Shown: positions 15,836-23,084 of the stretch, piece by piece
How positions within the stretch are numbered: position 1 is the first letter of the stretch
How the letters are laid out: each line of letters begins with the position of its first letter
NCBI GenBank assembly: GCA_003519585.1
Contig: DOWL01000252.1
Span: 1 to 41,271, forward strand
DNA: 41,271 nucleotides
Reading direction: 5' to 3'
Source: Nocardioides sp.
GTDB lineage: Bacteria; Actinomycetota; Actinomycetes; Propionibacteriales; Nocardioidaceae
Translations under genes and position numbers: made by a program
The notes under the pieces: model-generated
The model's input: only the letters and a program-made list of their open reading frames with translations
Database searches by the model: none
What the model was told of the DNA's origin: nothing

Positions 15836-17079
15836 CCCACATCTCGACCCAGGAGGCGCTCGACGCGGCACTGCGCGACGAGTGGGGCCGGCTGCTGGCC
15901 CTGCTCGTGGCGCGGTACCGCCGACTCGACCTGGCCGAGGACGGCCTGGCCGACGCCTTCGAGGCCGCGGCCCGGGCCTGGCCCACCGACGGGGTGCCGG
16001 CCAACCCCGCGGCCTGGCTGCTGGTCGCCGCGCGGCGGCGGATCACCGACCGGCTGCGTGCCGAGGCGGTGGCCAACCGCCGACTGCCATTGCTGGTGGT
16101 CGAGAACGATCTCGCCGAGGAGGCGCAGCGCACCATGGCCGACCCCGGAGAGCGCGGCGGCGTCGCCGACGAGCGACTCCGGCTGGTGCTGCTGTGCGCG
16201 CACCCGACGCTGCCCCGCGACGCGGCCGCCGCGCTGACGTTGCGGCTCGTGCTCGGCGTCTCGACCGAGGACCTGGCCCGGCTGTTCCTGGTCCGGACCT
16301 CGACCATGGCGGCCCGGCTGACCCGGGCCCGCAAGCGGCTGGCCGGCGAGTCCTTCGCCGTCCCGGTCGGTCCCGAGCTCGTCGACCGGGTGCGCGTGGT
16401 CTCCGACGTCGCCTACCTCGCCTTCACCGCGGGCTACGCGCCGGGCTCCGGAGCCGACGTATTGCGATCCGACGTCGCGGGCGAGGCGATCCGGTTGGTC
16501 CGCGTGCTCCGCGAACTGCTGCCCGAGCCGGACCCCGAGGTCGACGCCCTGCTCGCCCTCATGCTCCTCCAGCACTCCCGCCGCGACGCCCGCGTCGCCG
16601 ACGGTCGCCTGGTGCTGCTGCCCGACCAGGACCGTTCGCGCTGGCGTGGCCCGGAGATCGCCGAGGCGATCGAGCTGCTCACCCCGCTGGCGCACGCCCC
16701 GCCGTCGCCGTACCTGCTCCAGGCACTCATCGCCGCCGAGCACGCCATCGCGCCTTCTGCGGACGAGACCGACTGGGCCCGTGTGGTGGCGAGGTACGAC
16801 GAACTGCTGGCCCTCGCGGACTCGCCGGTGGTCCGGCTCAACCGGGCCGTCGCGGTCGGCGAGGCCGACGGACCTCTGGCCGGCCTCGCCGCACTGGAGG
16901 GGCTGACCGAGCGCGAACTGCCCGGACACCGGCTGCCGGCCGCCCGCGCCGAGCTGCTGGCCCGCGCCGCACGACCGGTCGAGGCCGCGGCGGCGTACGA
17001 CGACGCGCTCGCCCGCTGCGGCAACGAAGCGGAGCTGGCCCATCTGGAGGCGCGACGCGCCGAACTGCCCGAGCGGTGA
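15832..17079 (+). CDS. RNA polymerase sigma factor, DUF6596/SigJ-like type, apparent CTG start
   Basis: This 415-residue ECF-like sigma factor has a long C-terminal extension. Region 2 is at about residues 15-60 (LLALLVARYRRLDLAEDGLADAFEAA). Region 4 is at 120-165 (LCAHPTLPRDAAAALTLRLVLGVSTEDLARLFLVRTSTMAARLTRARKRL). The TPR-like DUF6596 part fills residues 180-410. No ATG, GTG or TTG lies in this frame near the expected N-terminus: the first downstream GTG would remove part of region 2, and more than 15 upstream codons lack a start. The CTG at 15832 overlaps the previous TGA and has GAGG seven bases upstream, so a near-cognate start by coupling is the best fit. Confidence 0.85.
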   Translation: MTHISTQEALDAALRDEWGRLLALLVARYRRLDLAEDGLADAFEAAARAWPTDGVPANPAAWLLVAARRRITDRLRAEAVANRRLPLLVVENDLAEEAQRTMADPGERGGVADERLRLVLLCAHPTLPRDAAAALTLRLVLGVSTEDLARLFLVRTSTMAARLTRARKRLAGESFAVPVGPELVDRVRVVSDVAYLAFTAGYAPGSGADVLRSDVAGEAIRLVRVLRELLPEPDPEVDALLALMLLQHSRRDARVADGRLVLLPDQDRSRWRGPEIAEAIELLTPLAHAPPSPYLLQALIAAEHAIAPSADETDWARVVARYDELLALADSPVVRLNRAVAVGEADGPLAGLAALEGLTERELPGHRLPAARAELLARAARPVEAAAAYDDALARCGNEAELAHLEARRAELPER

Positions 17080-17116
17080 GCCCACCTCCGCCTCTCCGCA
17101 GTGGAGAATGGGACCG

Positions 17117-17782
17117 ATGCGACTGTTCGCCGCCCTCGTCCCGCCCCCCGACGTGCTCACCGGGGTGCGGGCTGTTGTCGACTCGGTGGTGGCGGCACCC
17201 GAGCGGCCGGTCGGGTCCGGCCCGCCCGGCCGGCACCGACTGAGCCGGCGGCGCCAGGCGGTCGAGGAGGCGGTCCCGCCTGCCCCGACCGGACCGATGC
17301 TCGACCTCGTCGCAGCGGAAGCCATGCAGCTGCCGATCGCCAAGTTCGGCAACCTCGCCCTCAACGACGCCACCCGGCTCGCCGACGCACTCGACCGCGA
17401 CGCCCACGGCTGGGCCACACCCCGGCTGCGTCTGGCCGGCGGCCTCGCGCTCGAACCCGAGGGCGACTACTCGGTCTGGGTCAAGCTCGCCGGTGACGTC
17501 GACACCCTCGCGACCGTGCGCCACGGCCTGACCCGGGTCGCCCAGGGGCTGCACTTCTTCGTCGACCGGCGGGTCTTCCGCCCCGAGGTGCAGGTCGGGA
17601 TGATCAACGACCGCACCACCGCGCCGTACCTCGAGGAACTGCTCGCCGCACTCGACGCCTTCGAGAGCGCCGCGTGGTGGCAGACCACCGTGTCGCTGCT
17701 GGTCCCCACCGACCAGGGGCCGGGTCGGGCGCCGTTCAAGACCTTCCGCGACATCCCGCTAGGACCCGCAGTCGAGCACTAG
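17117..17782 (+). CDS. 2'-5' RNA ligase/cyclic phosphodiesterase-like protein, catalytic motifs lost
   Basis: The 221-residue protein begins MRLFAALVPP, typical of ThpR-like 2H phosphoesterases. It ends with the family-type strand LLVPTDQGPGRAPFKTFRDIPLGP. The two HxT/S motifs that define the catalytic pair are not visible: the place of the first reads MQLPIAKFGNLALND and the second site has RHGLTRV, which is HxxT. It may have lost catalysis or belong to a diverged subfamily. The ATG at 17117 is preferred over the ATG at 17108 because the family starts MR-F-ALVPP. It lies 37 bp after the sigma factor and may belong to that operon. Confidence 0.72.
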   Translation: MRLFAALVPPPDVLTGVRAVVDSVVAAPERPVGSGPPGRHRLSRRRQAVEEAVPPAPTGPMLDLVAAEAMQLPIAKFGNLALNDATRLADALDRDAHGWATPRLRLAGGLALEPEGDYSVWVKLAGDVDTLATVRHGLTRVAQGLHFFVDRRVFRPEVQVGMINDRTTAPYLEELLAALDAFESAAWWQTTVSLLVPTDQGPGRAPFKTFRDIPLGPAVEH

Positions 17783-17973
17783 CTATTTACCCCGGCGAGT
17801 TTCGGCCCCGAGTCCGCGGCGACGCTCGCTCCGCTCGCCGGTGCCTTCGCTCGCTGACGCTCACTCGGCACTGTCGCCACGGCCATCGGGGCCGATCACC
17901 GGGCGCGCGGCTCCGCCGCGACAAACCGGGTCGCTGCGCTCCCTCCCATTGAGGAAGTCGCCCGCGTATCCGG
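17783..17973. other. Convergent intergenic region with GC-rich hairpins
   Basis: It separates two genes that end toward each other. I see no ORF worth calling. It contains an irregular run of CGCTCGCT-type words (about 17822-17870) of a kind often found between genes in Nocardioides-like genomes. A 6-bp stem (CGCGGC at 17906-17911, GCCGCG at 17915-17920) could end transcription from either side. Confidence 0.4.
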
Positions 17974-20355
17974 TCACGCGCTGGGGGCGAGCACCTCGTC
18001 GGGGCCAACCTCGGGCTCTACCGGCTGCGCGGCCAGCTTGTGCCGGTCGGGTGAGCGCCGGTTGACGCGAACCGCTTCGAGGAGCTGCTCGAGCGGCATC
18101 GGCCGGTAGAGCAGGTAGCCCTGGACCAGGGGCGCGCCCACGTGGTCGCGGACGGCGTCCAGTTGCCCGGGCCGTTCGATGCCCTCGACGACGACGTCGA
18201 GGCCGAGCGCCTCGCCCATCGTCACGACGGCACCGAGGACGGCGCGGGCGCGGTCGTCGCTGTCGATGTTCTGCGAGAGCGTGGCGTCGGTCTTGACGAC
18301 GTGCGCCGGGAGTTCGTGCAGGTAGCTGATCGAGGAGAACCCGACGCCGAAGTCGTCGATCGCGAACCGGACGCCGAGGGCGGCGATGACCCGCATCGCC
18401 TCGATCACCTCGACGTCGTCGCCGATCCCCTGGCGCTCGGTGATCTCGAGGACGAGCGCGGTCTTGCCCATGCCTCGTACGGCGCGCTGGACGGCGCCGA
18501 CGAAGTCGGGGTCGCGCAGTTGGCGTGCGGAGATGTTGACGCTGATCGAGATGGAGCCGCCGGCGGCCTCGCGCAGTGAGTGCGCGTCGCGGGTCACCGT
18601 GTCGAGCACGTGCTGACCCAGCGGCACGATCAGCCCGGTGTCCTCGGCGAGCCGGATGAAGACGTCGGTCGGCACCGTGCTGCCGTTGAGGGTCCACCGC
18701 ACGAGCGCCTCGGCACCGGCGATCCGGCCGGTCCGCGGCGCGACCACGGGCTGGTAGACCACGTGCAGGTCGCCGCGCTCGATCGCCTTGCGCAGCTCCT
18801 CGACCAGTTCGAGCTTCTCCAGCCGGGCCCGGCCGATCGACGGCTCGTACTCGACGTGCTGGGCCTTGCCGCGCCCCTTCGCCTCGTACATCGCCAGATC
18901 GGCCTGGCGCAGCAGTGCCTCGCCGGACTCGCTGCCGTCGCCGTACGCGATGCCGATCGAGGCGCCGAGCGGGACGGTGTGGCCGGAGACCTCGACACCG
19001 CGGGTGAGCGAGGCCAGGATCCGGTCGCTGATCTCGACGACCATGCCGACCGTGACGTCCTCGAGCAGGACCGCGAACTCGTCGCCGCCGAGCCGGGCCA
19101 CCGTGTCGCTGTCGCGGGTGCAGGCCACCAGCCGGCGCGCCACCTCGACCAGGACCTGGTCACCGGCGGCGTGGCCGAACCGATCGTTGACCGGCTTGAA
19201 GGCATCGAGGTCGATGAAGAGCAGGGCCACCCTGGTGTCGCGGCGGCGGGCCAGGTGGAGTGCGTGCGCGACCCGGTCGAGAAGGATGCCGCGGTTGGGC
19301 AGATCGGTCAGGGGATCGTGGCGTGCGTAGTGGACCATGTCGGAGGTCAGTTGGATCCGGGCGAACGCGTCCGCGCAGACCACGGCCAGCGCATCCAGCG
19401 CATGCTGGTCGGCGCCCACGGTCGAGCGGGCCCGATCGCGGGCCGGGGCCACCACCCAGAGCGCGTCCTTGCCGCGGCGGACCTGCGCACCGATCTCGTA
19501 GGAGAGCGGCGGCGAGGGCCGCACTTCGACGTCGCGGAGCCGGGTGAGCCGGCGAGCGTCGTGCAGCAGCGCCTCGATGATCGGGTCCGCCTCGTGCAAC
19601 GCCTGGACCCGGACCGCCGCTTCAAGGAGCACGGTCAGCCGGCGGGAGTTCTCCCGGCCGCGGGTGACGGCACGCGTGGCGAGCAGCAAGGTGACCAGCG
19701 GGACGACCAGCAGGGTGAGCATCCACCAGGGGCTGGTGCGGAGCAGGACCGCGGCGAGGTAGCCGAGCAGGTCGAACGGCACGAACGCCGCCACCGCCAG
19801 CCAGGTGCCGGGTCGCACGAGGTGGGTGCGTACGGGCGTGCCGGAGTCGAGCGCGACCGAGAACGCCGAGACGACGTAGTCGACGAAGAAGTAGACGACG
19901 GCGGCGGCCACCGTGGCGACCAGCTCCTGCGGCGTACCGGTCTCGGGACCGCGCCCGAGGTGCAGCACGAGGGCCGCACTGGCGCCCGCGAGGATGCCGA
20001 CGCCGATGTTGAAGACGACGGCGACGATGCGCTTGCCGGAGATCACCTGTGTCGCGATCACCGCCAGGCCCCAGATCGCGAGCGCGGCGCCGGGCTCGAA
20101 GGTGATCAGCAGGAACAGCAGCACGCTCGAGTCGAAGCCGATCTCGATGCCGCCGTCCTCGTTGTCGAGGACCATCGGGAACCGGGCCACCAGGACCACG
20201 AGCGGGACGCAGACCAGCGCCGCGACGGCGACCTCCCAGCCACCCGCCAGGGCGCTCGGGATCGACGCCACGAGCACGGCCAGGCCGAGCACGCACAGCG
20301 TCAGGTCGAAGCGCCAGCTGGGCGATTCGCGCAGCCGCGTCCGGTGGTTGGCCAT
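17974..20355 (-). CDS. Membrane-bound diguanylate cyclase/phosphodiesterase (GGDEF-EAL)
   Basis: This 793-residue dual-domain c-di-GMP enzyme has about eight helices in its first 260 residues (MASE-like membrane sensor) and then a linker. A GGDEF domain follows, with an intact RLGGDEF near residue 422, and then an EAL domain. In the EAL domain AEALVRW (near 548), VNISARQL, EITE, IDDFGVGFSS (near 670), VVKTD and VEGIE are all present, so phosphodiesterase activity is plausible and cyclase activity possible. The ATG at 20355 follows GAGGAG; an upstream in-frame ATG at 20427 has no comparable site. It may be read from the SGNH-hydrolase gene upstream, but a hairpin at 20451-20472 lies between them. 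Confidence 0.93.
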   Translation of the reverse strand: MANHRTRLRESPSWRFDLTLCVLGLAVLVASIPSALAGGWEVAVAALVCVPLVVLVARFPMVLDNEDGGIEIGFDSSVLLFLLITFEPGAALAIWGLAVIATQVISGKRIVAVVFNIGVGILAGASAALVLHLGRGPETGTPQELVATVAAAVVYFFVDYVVSAFSVALDSGTPVRTHLVRPGTWLAVAAFVPFDLLGYLAAVLLRTSPWWMLTLLVVPLVTLLLATRAVTRGRENSRRLTVLLEAAVRVQALHEADPIIEALLHDARRLTRLRDVEVRPSPPLSYEIGAQVRRGKDALWVVAPARDRARSTVGADQHALDALAVVCADAFARIQLTSDMVHYARHDPLTDLPNRGILLDRVAHALHLARRRDTRVALLFIDLDAFKPVNDRFGHAAGDQVLVEVARRLVACTRDSDTVARLGGDEFAVLLEDVTVGMVVEISDRILASLTRGVEVSGHTVPLGASIGIAYGDGSESGEALLRQADLAMYEAKGRGKAQHVEYEPSIGRARLEKLELVEELRKAIERGDLHVVYQPVVAPRTGRIAGAEALVRWTLNGSTVPTDVFIRLAEDTGLIVPLGQHVLDTVTRDAHSLREAAGGSISISVNISARQLRDPDFVGAVQRAVRGMGKTALVLEITERQGIGDDVEVIEAMRVIAALGVRFAIDDFGVGFSSISYLHELPAHVVKTDATLSQNIDSDDRARAVLGAVVTMGEALGLDVVVEGIERPGQLDAVRDHVGAPLVQGYLLYRPMPLEQLLEAVRVNRRSPDRHKLAAQPVEPEVGPDEVLAPSA

Positions 20356-20450
20356 GATCTCCTCAGCCGCATCGAGTGGGTCTGACCAGTATCGAGCGCC
20401 GGCGCCTCCCGCGAGGCCGAATGGCAAGACTGGCCGGTCCTAGGCACGCA

Positions 20451-20472
20451 GCCTCACCCGACCGGGTGAGGC
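20451..20472 (-). terminator. 10-bp perfect hairpin overlapping the SGNH hydrolase stop codon
   Basis: GCCTCACCCG at 20451-20460 pairs with CGGGTGAGGC at 20463-20472 around two bases. It includes the TGA at 20454-20456. There is no T-run, so it may end transcription weakly or protect the 3' end. Confidence 0.5.
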
Positions 20473-21263
20473 CGGCGGTGACCGAACGGCTCACCGTCCT
20501 CCAGACCCAGCGCCACCAGGAGCGAGGGCAGCAGGGCCTTCGCCGTGCGCCGATAGCCGGCCGCGCTGGGGTGGAACCGGTCCAGACTGAACATCTCGTC
20601 TGGGTTGGTGACGAAGAACGGGCCGACCACATGGGCGAGCGATACGGCGTGCGCGCCGGCCCGGACCGCCGCGGTGGCCTGAGCCTGCGCCAACTGGCGC
20701 GAGGCCCGGCCGGCCAGCGCCCGCAGGGGCTGTGGCAGGGGGCCGAGCGCGGCCAGGTCGGGGCAGGTGCCGACCACGACCTCGGCCCCGCGCTCGCGCA
20801 GCGCCGCGATCGCCGCCTCCAGGTGCCGCACCGACTCGGCGACCGGCACCCGGTGGGTCACGTCGTTGGCACCGACCACGATCACGGCGAGGTCGGGACG
20901 GTACGACGATGGCAGCGTGGCCAGTTGCGCGGCGAGCATCGACGACTCCGAGCCGACCTCGGCGACGGTGCGCAGCCGGACCGACCGCCGGGTGGCCTTG
21001 GCCAGCCTGCTGGCCAGCCGCGCGCCCAGGGTCTCCTTGGGGAGTTCGGCGCCGAGCCCGGCCGCGATGGAGTCGCCGAGGAGTAGCAGGTCCAGCGCGG
21101 CGCCGTACTTCTTCTGATACCGCTTGTCGGCGTCGAGCGCCTGCTCGCCCAGCGGCTTCCCGATCAGCCGGCGAGCGAGCGCCGCCTGGCGGCGCAGCAG
21201 CAACCGGCCGGCGAACAGCACGCCGGCGACGAAGGCCAACGACGCCAGGGCGGTACGACGCAC
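20454..21263 (-). CDS. SGNH/GDSL-family hydrolase, membrane anchored
   Basis: The 269-residue esterase/lipase-like protein has the four SGNH blocks: LLLGDSIAAGLGAE (Ser of block I near residue 66), a Gly in the block II region, GANDVTH (Asn of block III near 132), and DRFHPSAAGY (Asp/His of block V near 236). An N-terminal helix (residues 5-22) is likely a signal anchor, so the enzyme faces outside. The GTG at 21263 follows GGGGAG closely. It lies 35 bp after the MoaD-like gene and is probably the third gene of the riboswitch-controlled unit, though its substrate has no obvious link to amino-acid synthesis. Confidence 0.88.
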   Translation of the reverse strand: MRRTALASLAFVAGVLFAGRLLLRRQAALARRLIGKPLGEQALDADKRYQKKYGAALDLLLLGDSIAAGLGAELPKETLGARLASRLAKATRRSVRLRTVAEVGSESSMLAAQLATLPSSYRPDLAVIVVGANDVTHRVPVAESVRHLEAAIAALRERGAEVVVGTCPDLAALGPLPQPLRALAGRASRQLAQAQATAAVRAGAHAVSLAHVVGPFFVTNPDEMFSLDRFHPSAAGYRRTAKALLPSLLVALGLEDGEPFGHRRPHPVG

Positions 21264-21298
21264 GCTCCCCTTTGTGACAGGGCGCGATGAACGCCCGG

Positions 21299-21574
21299 CT
21301 AACCTCCGGCGACCGCGGGGATGACCGAGATCTGGCTGCCGTCGGGGGTCGGGGTCGCCAGGTCGTCGAGGAACCGCACGTCGTCGTTGCCGACGTAGAC
21401 GTTGACGAACCGGCGCAGTGCACCCTGGTCGTCGAGGATCCGGCCCTTGATGCCGGCGTAGTTGCGGTCGAGGTCGTCGAGGACCTCGGCCAGGGTGCTG
21501 CCGTCGGCGGTGACCTCGGAGGCGCCTTCGGTGTAGGTGCGCAGGATGGTCGGGATACGGACGGTGGCGGTCAC
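21299..21574 (-). CDS. MoaD/ThiS-family ubiquitin-like protein with Gly-Gly end
   Basis: The 91-residue beta-grasp protein begins VTATVRIPTILRTYTEG and ends DGSQISVIPAVAGG. The exposed C-terminal Gly-Gly is the feature that, in MoaD, ThiS and CysO, is adenylated and turned into a thiocarboxylate that donates sulfur. The GTG start at 21574 has GAGGAG seven bases upstream. It sits 27 bp after the threonine synthase-like gene on the same transcript, under a SAM riboswitch. No molybdopterin or thiamine gene is near, so a sulfur-carrier role in amino-acid synthesis is more likely; this is inference. No activating E1-like enzyme or JAMM protease is in the window. Confidence 0.9.
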   Translation of the reverse strand: MTATVRIPTILRTYTEGASEVTADGSTLAEVLDDLDRNYAGIKGRILDDQGALRRFVNVYVGNDDVRFLDDLATPTPDGSQISVIPAVAGG

Positions 21575-21601
21575 TCGTGGTCTCCTCGTGGGTGCTGGGG
21601 A

Positions 21602-22867
21602 TCAGGCCAGTCCGGTGGCGCTGAACGCGGCGTACGTCGGCTCGATGGTCGCGGCCGGGCCGACGGAGCCGGACACGGCGTCCAGCGTCTTGAGGCCGTG
21701 GCCGGTGTTGATGACGACGGTCTCGAGCTCGGGGTCGAGCTTGCCGGTCTCGACGAGCTTCTTGAGCACGCCGACCGTGGTGCCGCCAGCGGTCTCGGTG
21801 AAGATGCCCTCGGTGCGGGCGAGCAGCACGATGCCCTCACGGACCTCGTCGTCGGAGATGTCCTCGACCGCCCCGCCGGTCTCGCGGCAGATGTCGAGCA
21901 CGTAGATCCCGTCGGCGGGGTTGCCGATGGCCAGGCTCTTGGCGATGGTGTCGGGCTTGACCGGGCGGATCGCGTCGGTGTTGTTCTTGTAGGCGACCGA
22001 GACCGGCGAGCAGCCGGTCGCCTGGGCGCCGAAGACCTTGTAGGGCTTGTCCTCGACCAGCCCGAGCTTGATCAGCTCCTGGAACGCCTTGTGCACCTTG
22101 GTCAGCTGCGAGCCCGAGGCCACGGGGATCACGATCTGGTCGGGCAGCCGCCAGCCGAGCTGCTCGGCGATCTCGTAGCCCAGGGTCTTCGAGCCCTCGG
22201 CGTAGTAGGGGCGGACGTTGACGTTGACGAACGCCCAGCCGTCCTCCTCACCGGCGATCTCCGAGGCGAGCTTGTTGACGTCGTCATAGTTGCCGTTGAC
22301 CGCGACCAGTTGCTCGGTGAAGACGGCGGAGTTGACCTGCTTGGGCTGCTCGAGGTTGCTCGGGATGAAGACCACGGTCTTGATCCCGGCGCGGGCGCCG
22401 GCCGCGGCCACCGCGTTGGCGAGGTTGCCGGTGCTGGGGCAGGCGAAGACCTTGCTGCCCAGCTCGCGGGCCGCGCTGAGTGCGCACGCGACGACGCGGT
22501 CCTTGAAGGAGTTGGTGGGGTTGGTGGAGTCGTCCTTGACCCAGAGCTTGGCGATCCCGAGCTCGCGGCCGAGGTTGTGCGCCTCGAGCAGTCGGGTGAA
22601 GCCGGGCTCGGTGTTGGGGCTCTGCTCGATGTCGGTCGGGACCGGCAGCAGCGCCTTGTAGCGCCAGATGTTGCGCGGTCCGGCCTCGATCTCCTCCCGG
22701 GTCACCCGCGGGAAGTCGTAGGCGATCTCGAGCGGCCCGAAACACTCGGGACAGGCGTAGAACGGCCCAAGGTCGACCTGGTGGCCGCACTCGCGACAGG
22801 ACAGCGCGGTGGCATGGCCGAAGGCGCCCTCGCGCAGTGACTTCTTTTCGGCGACGGCGATGCTCAT
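21602..22867 (-). CDS. thrC: Threonine synthase or threonine synthase-like PLP enzyme
   Basis: This is a PLP fold-type II enzyme (421 aa). Threonine synthase turns O-phosphohomoserine into threonine; relatives use sulfide to make homocysteine. The N-terminus has a zinc-ribbon-like CREC-GHQ...CPECFGPLE segment (residues 24-45). PLP Lys122 lies in NPTNSFKDR, the phosphate-binding loop is near ACPSTGNLANAV, and ETAGGTTVG comes later. The ATG at 22867 has AGGAGG at optimal distance; an upstream in-frame start at 22918 lies within the riboswitch and is rejected. The SAM-I riboswitch directly upstream is at odds with a simple threonine role and fits a methionine-pathway one. The downstream MoaD-like gene is co-transcribed. 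Confidence 0.9.
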   Translation of the reverse strand: MSIAVAEKKSLREGAFGHATALSCRECGHQVDLGPFYACPECFGPLEIAYDFPRVTREEIEAGPRNIWRYKALLPVPTDIEQSPNTEPGFTRLLEAHNLGRELGIAKLWVKDDSTNPTNSFKDRVVACALSAARELGSKVFACPSTGNLANAVAAAGARAGIKTVVFIPSNLEQPKQVNSAVFTEQLVAVNGNYDDVNKLASEIAGEEDGWAFVNVNVRPYYAEGSKTLGYEIAEQLGWRLPDQIVIPVASGSQLTKVHKAFQELIKLGLVEDKPYKVFGAQATGCSPVSVAYKNNTDAIRPVKPDTIAKSLAIGNPADGIYVLDICRETGGAVEDISDDEVREGIVLLARTEGIFTETAGGTTVGVLKKLVETGKLDPELETVVINTGHGLKTLDAVSGSVGPAATIEPTYAAFSATGLA

Positions 22868-22876
22868 GGTGTCCTC

Positions 22877-22992
22877 CTCATCTCTCCGGGCGACCTTCGC
22901 TCCGGACGGAATTGGCACCTTCCCGCGCAGACCTGCGCGGCGGTTGCCGGGACGTCGTAGGGCCGTTTCCCTCAGTCCCTCTGGATGATGAG
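22877..22992 (-). ncRNA. SAM-I riboswitch (S-box leader) upstream of thrC
   Basis: The minus-strand leader shows the S-box order: CTCATC (P1 5'), AGAGGGACTGAGGGAAACGG, CCCGGCAACC, a P3 hairpin CCGCGCAGGTCTGCGCGG, AAGGTGCCAATTCC, a P4 hairpin around CCGGAGCGAAGGTCGCCCGG, and GATGAG (P1 3'). The P1 strands (22987-22992 and 22877-22882) are exactly complementary. The 3' P1 strand runs straight into the GAGG of the thrC ribosome site, so SAM binding could hide it; control at translation is likely because no separate terminator stem is evident. Confidence 0.93.
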
Positions 22993-22996
22993 CACC

Positions 22997-23002
22997 ACTG
23001 TA
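22997..23002 (-). promoter_or_regulatory. Probable -10 box for the thrC riboswitch transcript
   Basis: TACAGT on the minus strand ends 4-5 bp before the riboswitch P1 stem, so the RNA would start at or near P1. No convincing -35 lies 17 bp upstream. Confidence 0.45.
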
Positions 23003-23027
23003 CGCCCGGCCGTCTCAACATGCGTAC

Positions 23028-23066
23028 GCCGGTCCCGGGATGTGGACTCCACTCCCCGGGACCGGC
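23028..23066 (-). terminator. 12-bp perfect stem-loop after lon
   Basis: GCCGGTCCCGGG at 23028-23039 pairs with CCCGGGACCGGC at 23055-23066 across a 15-base loop. It lies 19 bp past the lon stop codon. There is no clear T-tract, but in a high-GC actinobacterium such stems commonly end transcripts. It insulates thrC from lon. Confidence 0.65.
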
Positions 23067-23084
23067 GCACCTTCCAGCCGGCGT

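Noticed and set aside
18580..20385. 601-codon plus-strand frame opposite the first GGDEF-EAL gene
   Set aside because: It has no domain and the minus-strand gene has all catalytic motifs.
22868..22918. Longer N-terminus of the threonine synthase-like protein
   Set aside because: The extra 17 codons lie inside the SAM riboswitch, and the ATG at 22867 has an ideal ribosome site.
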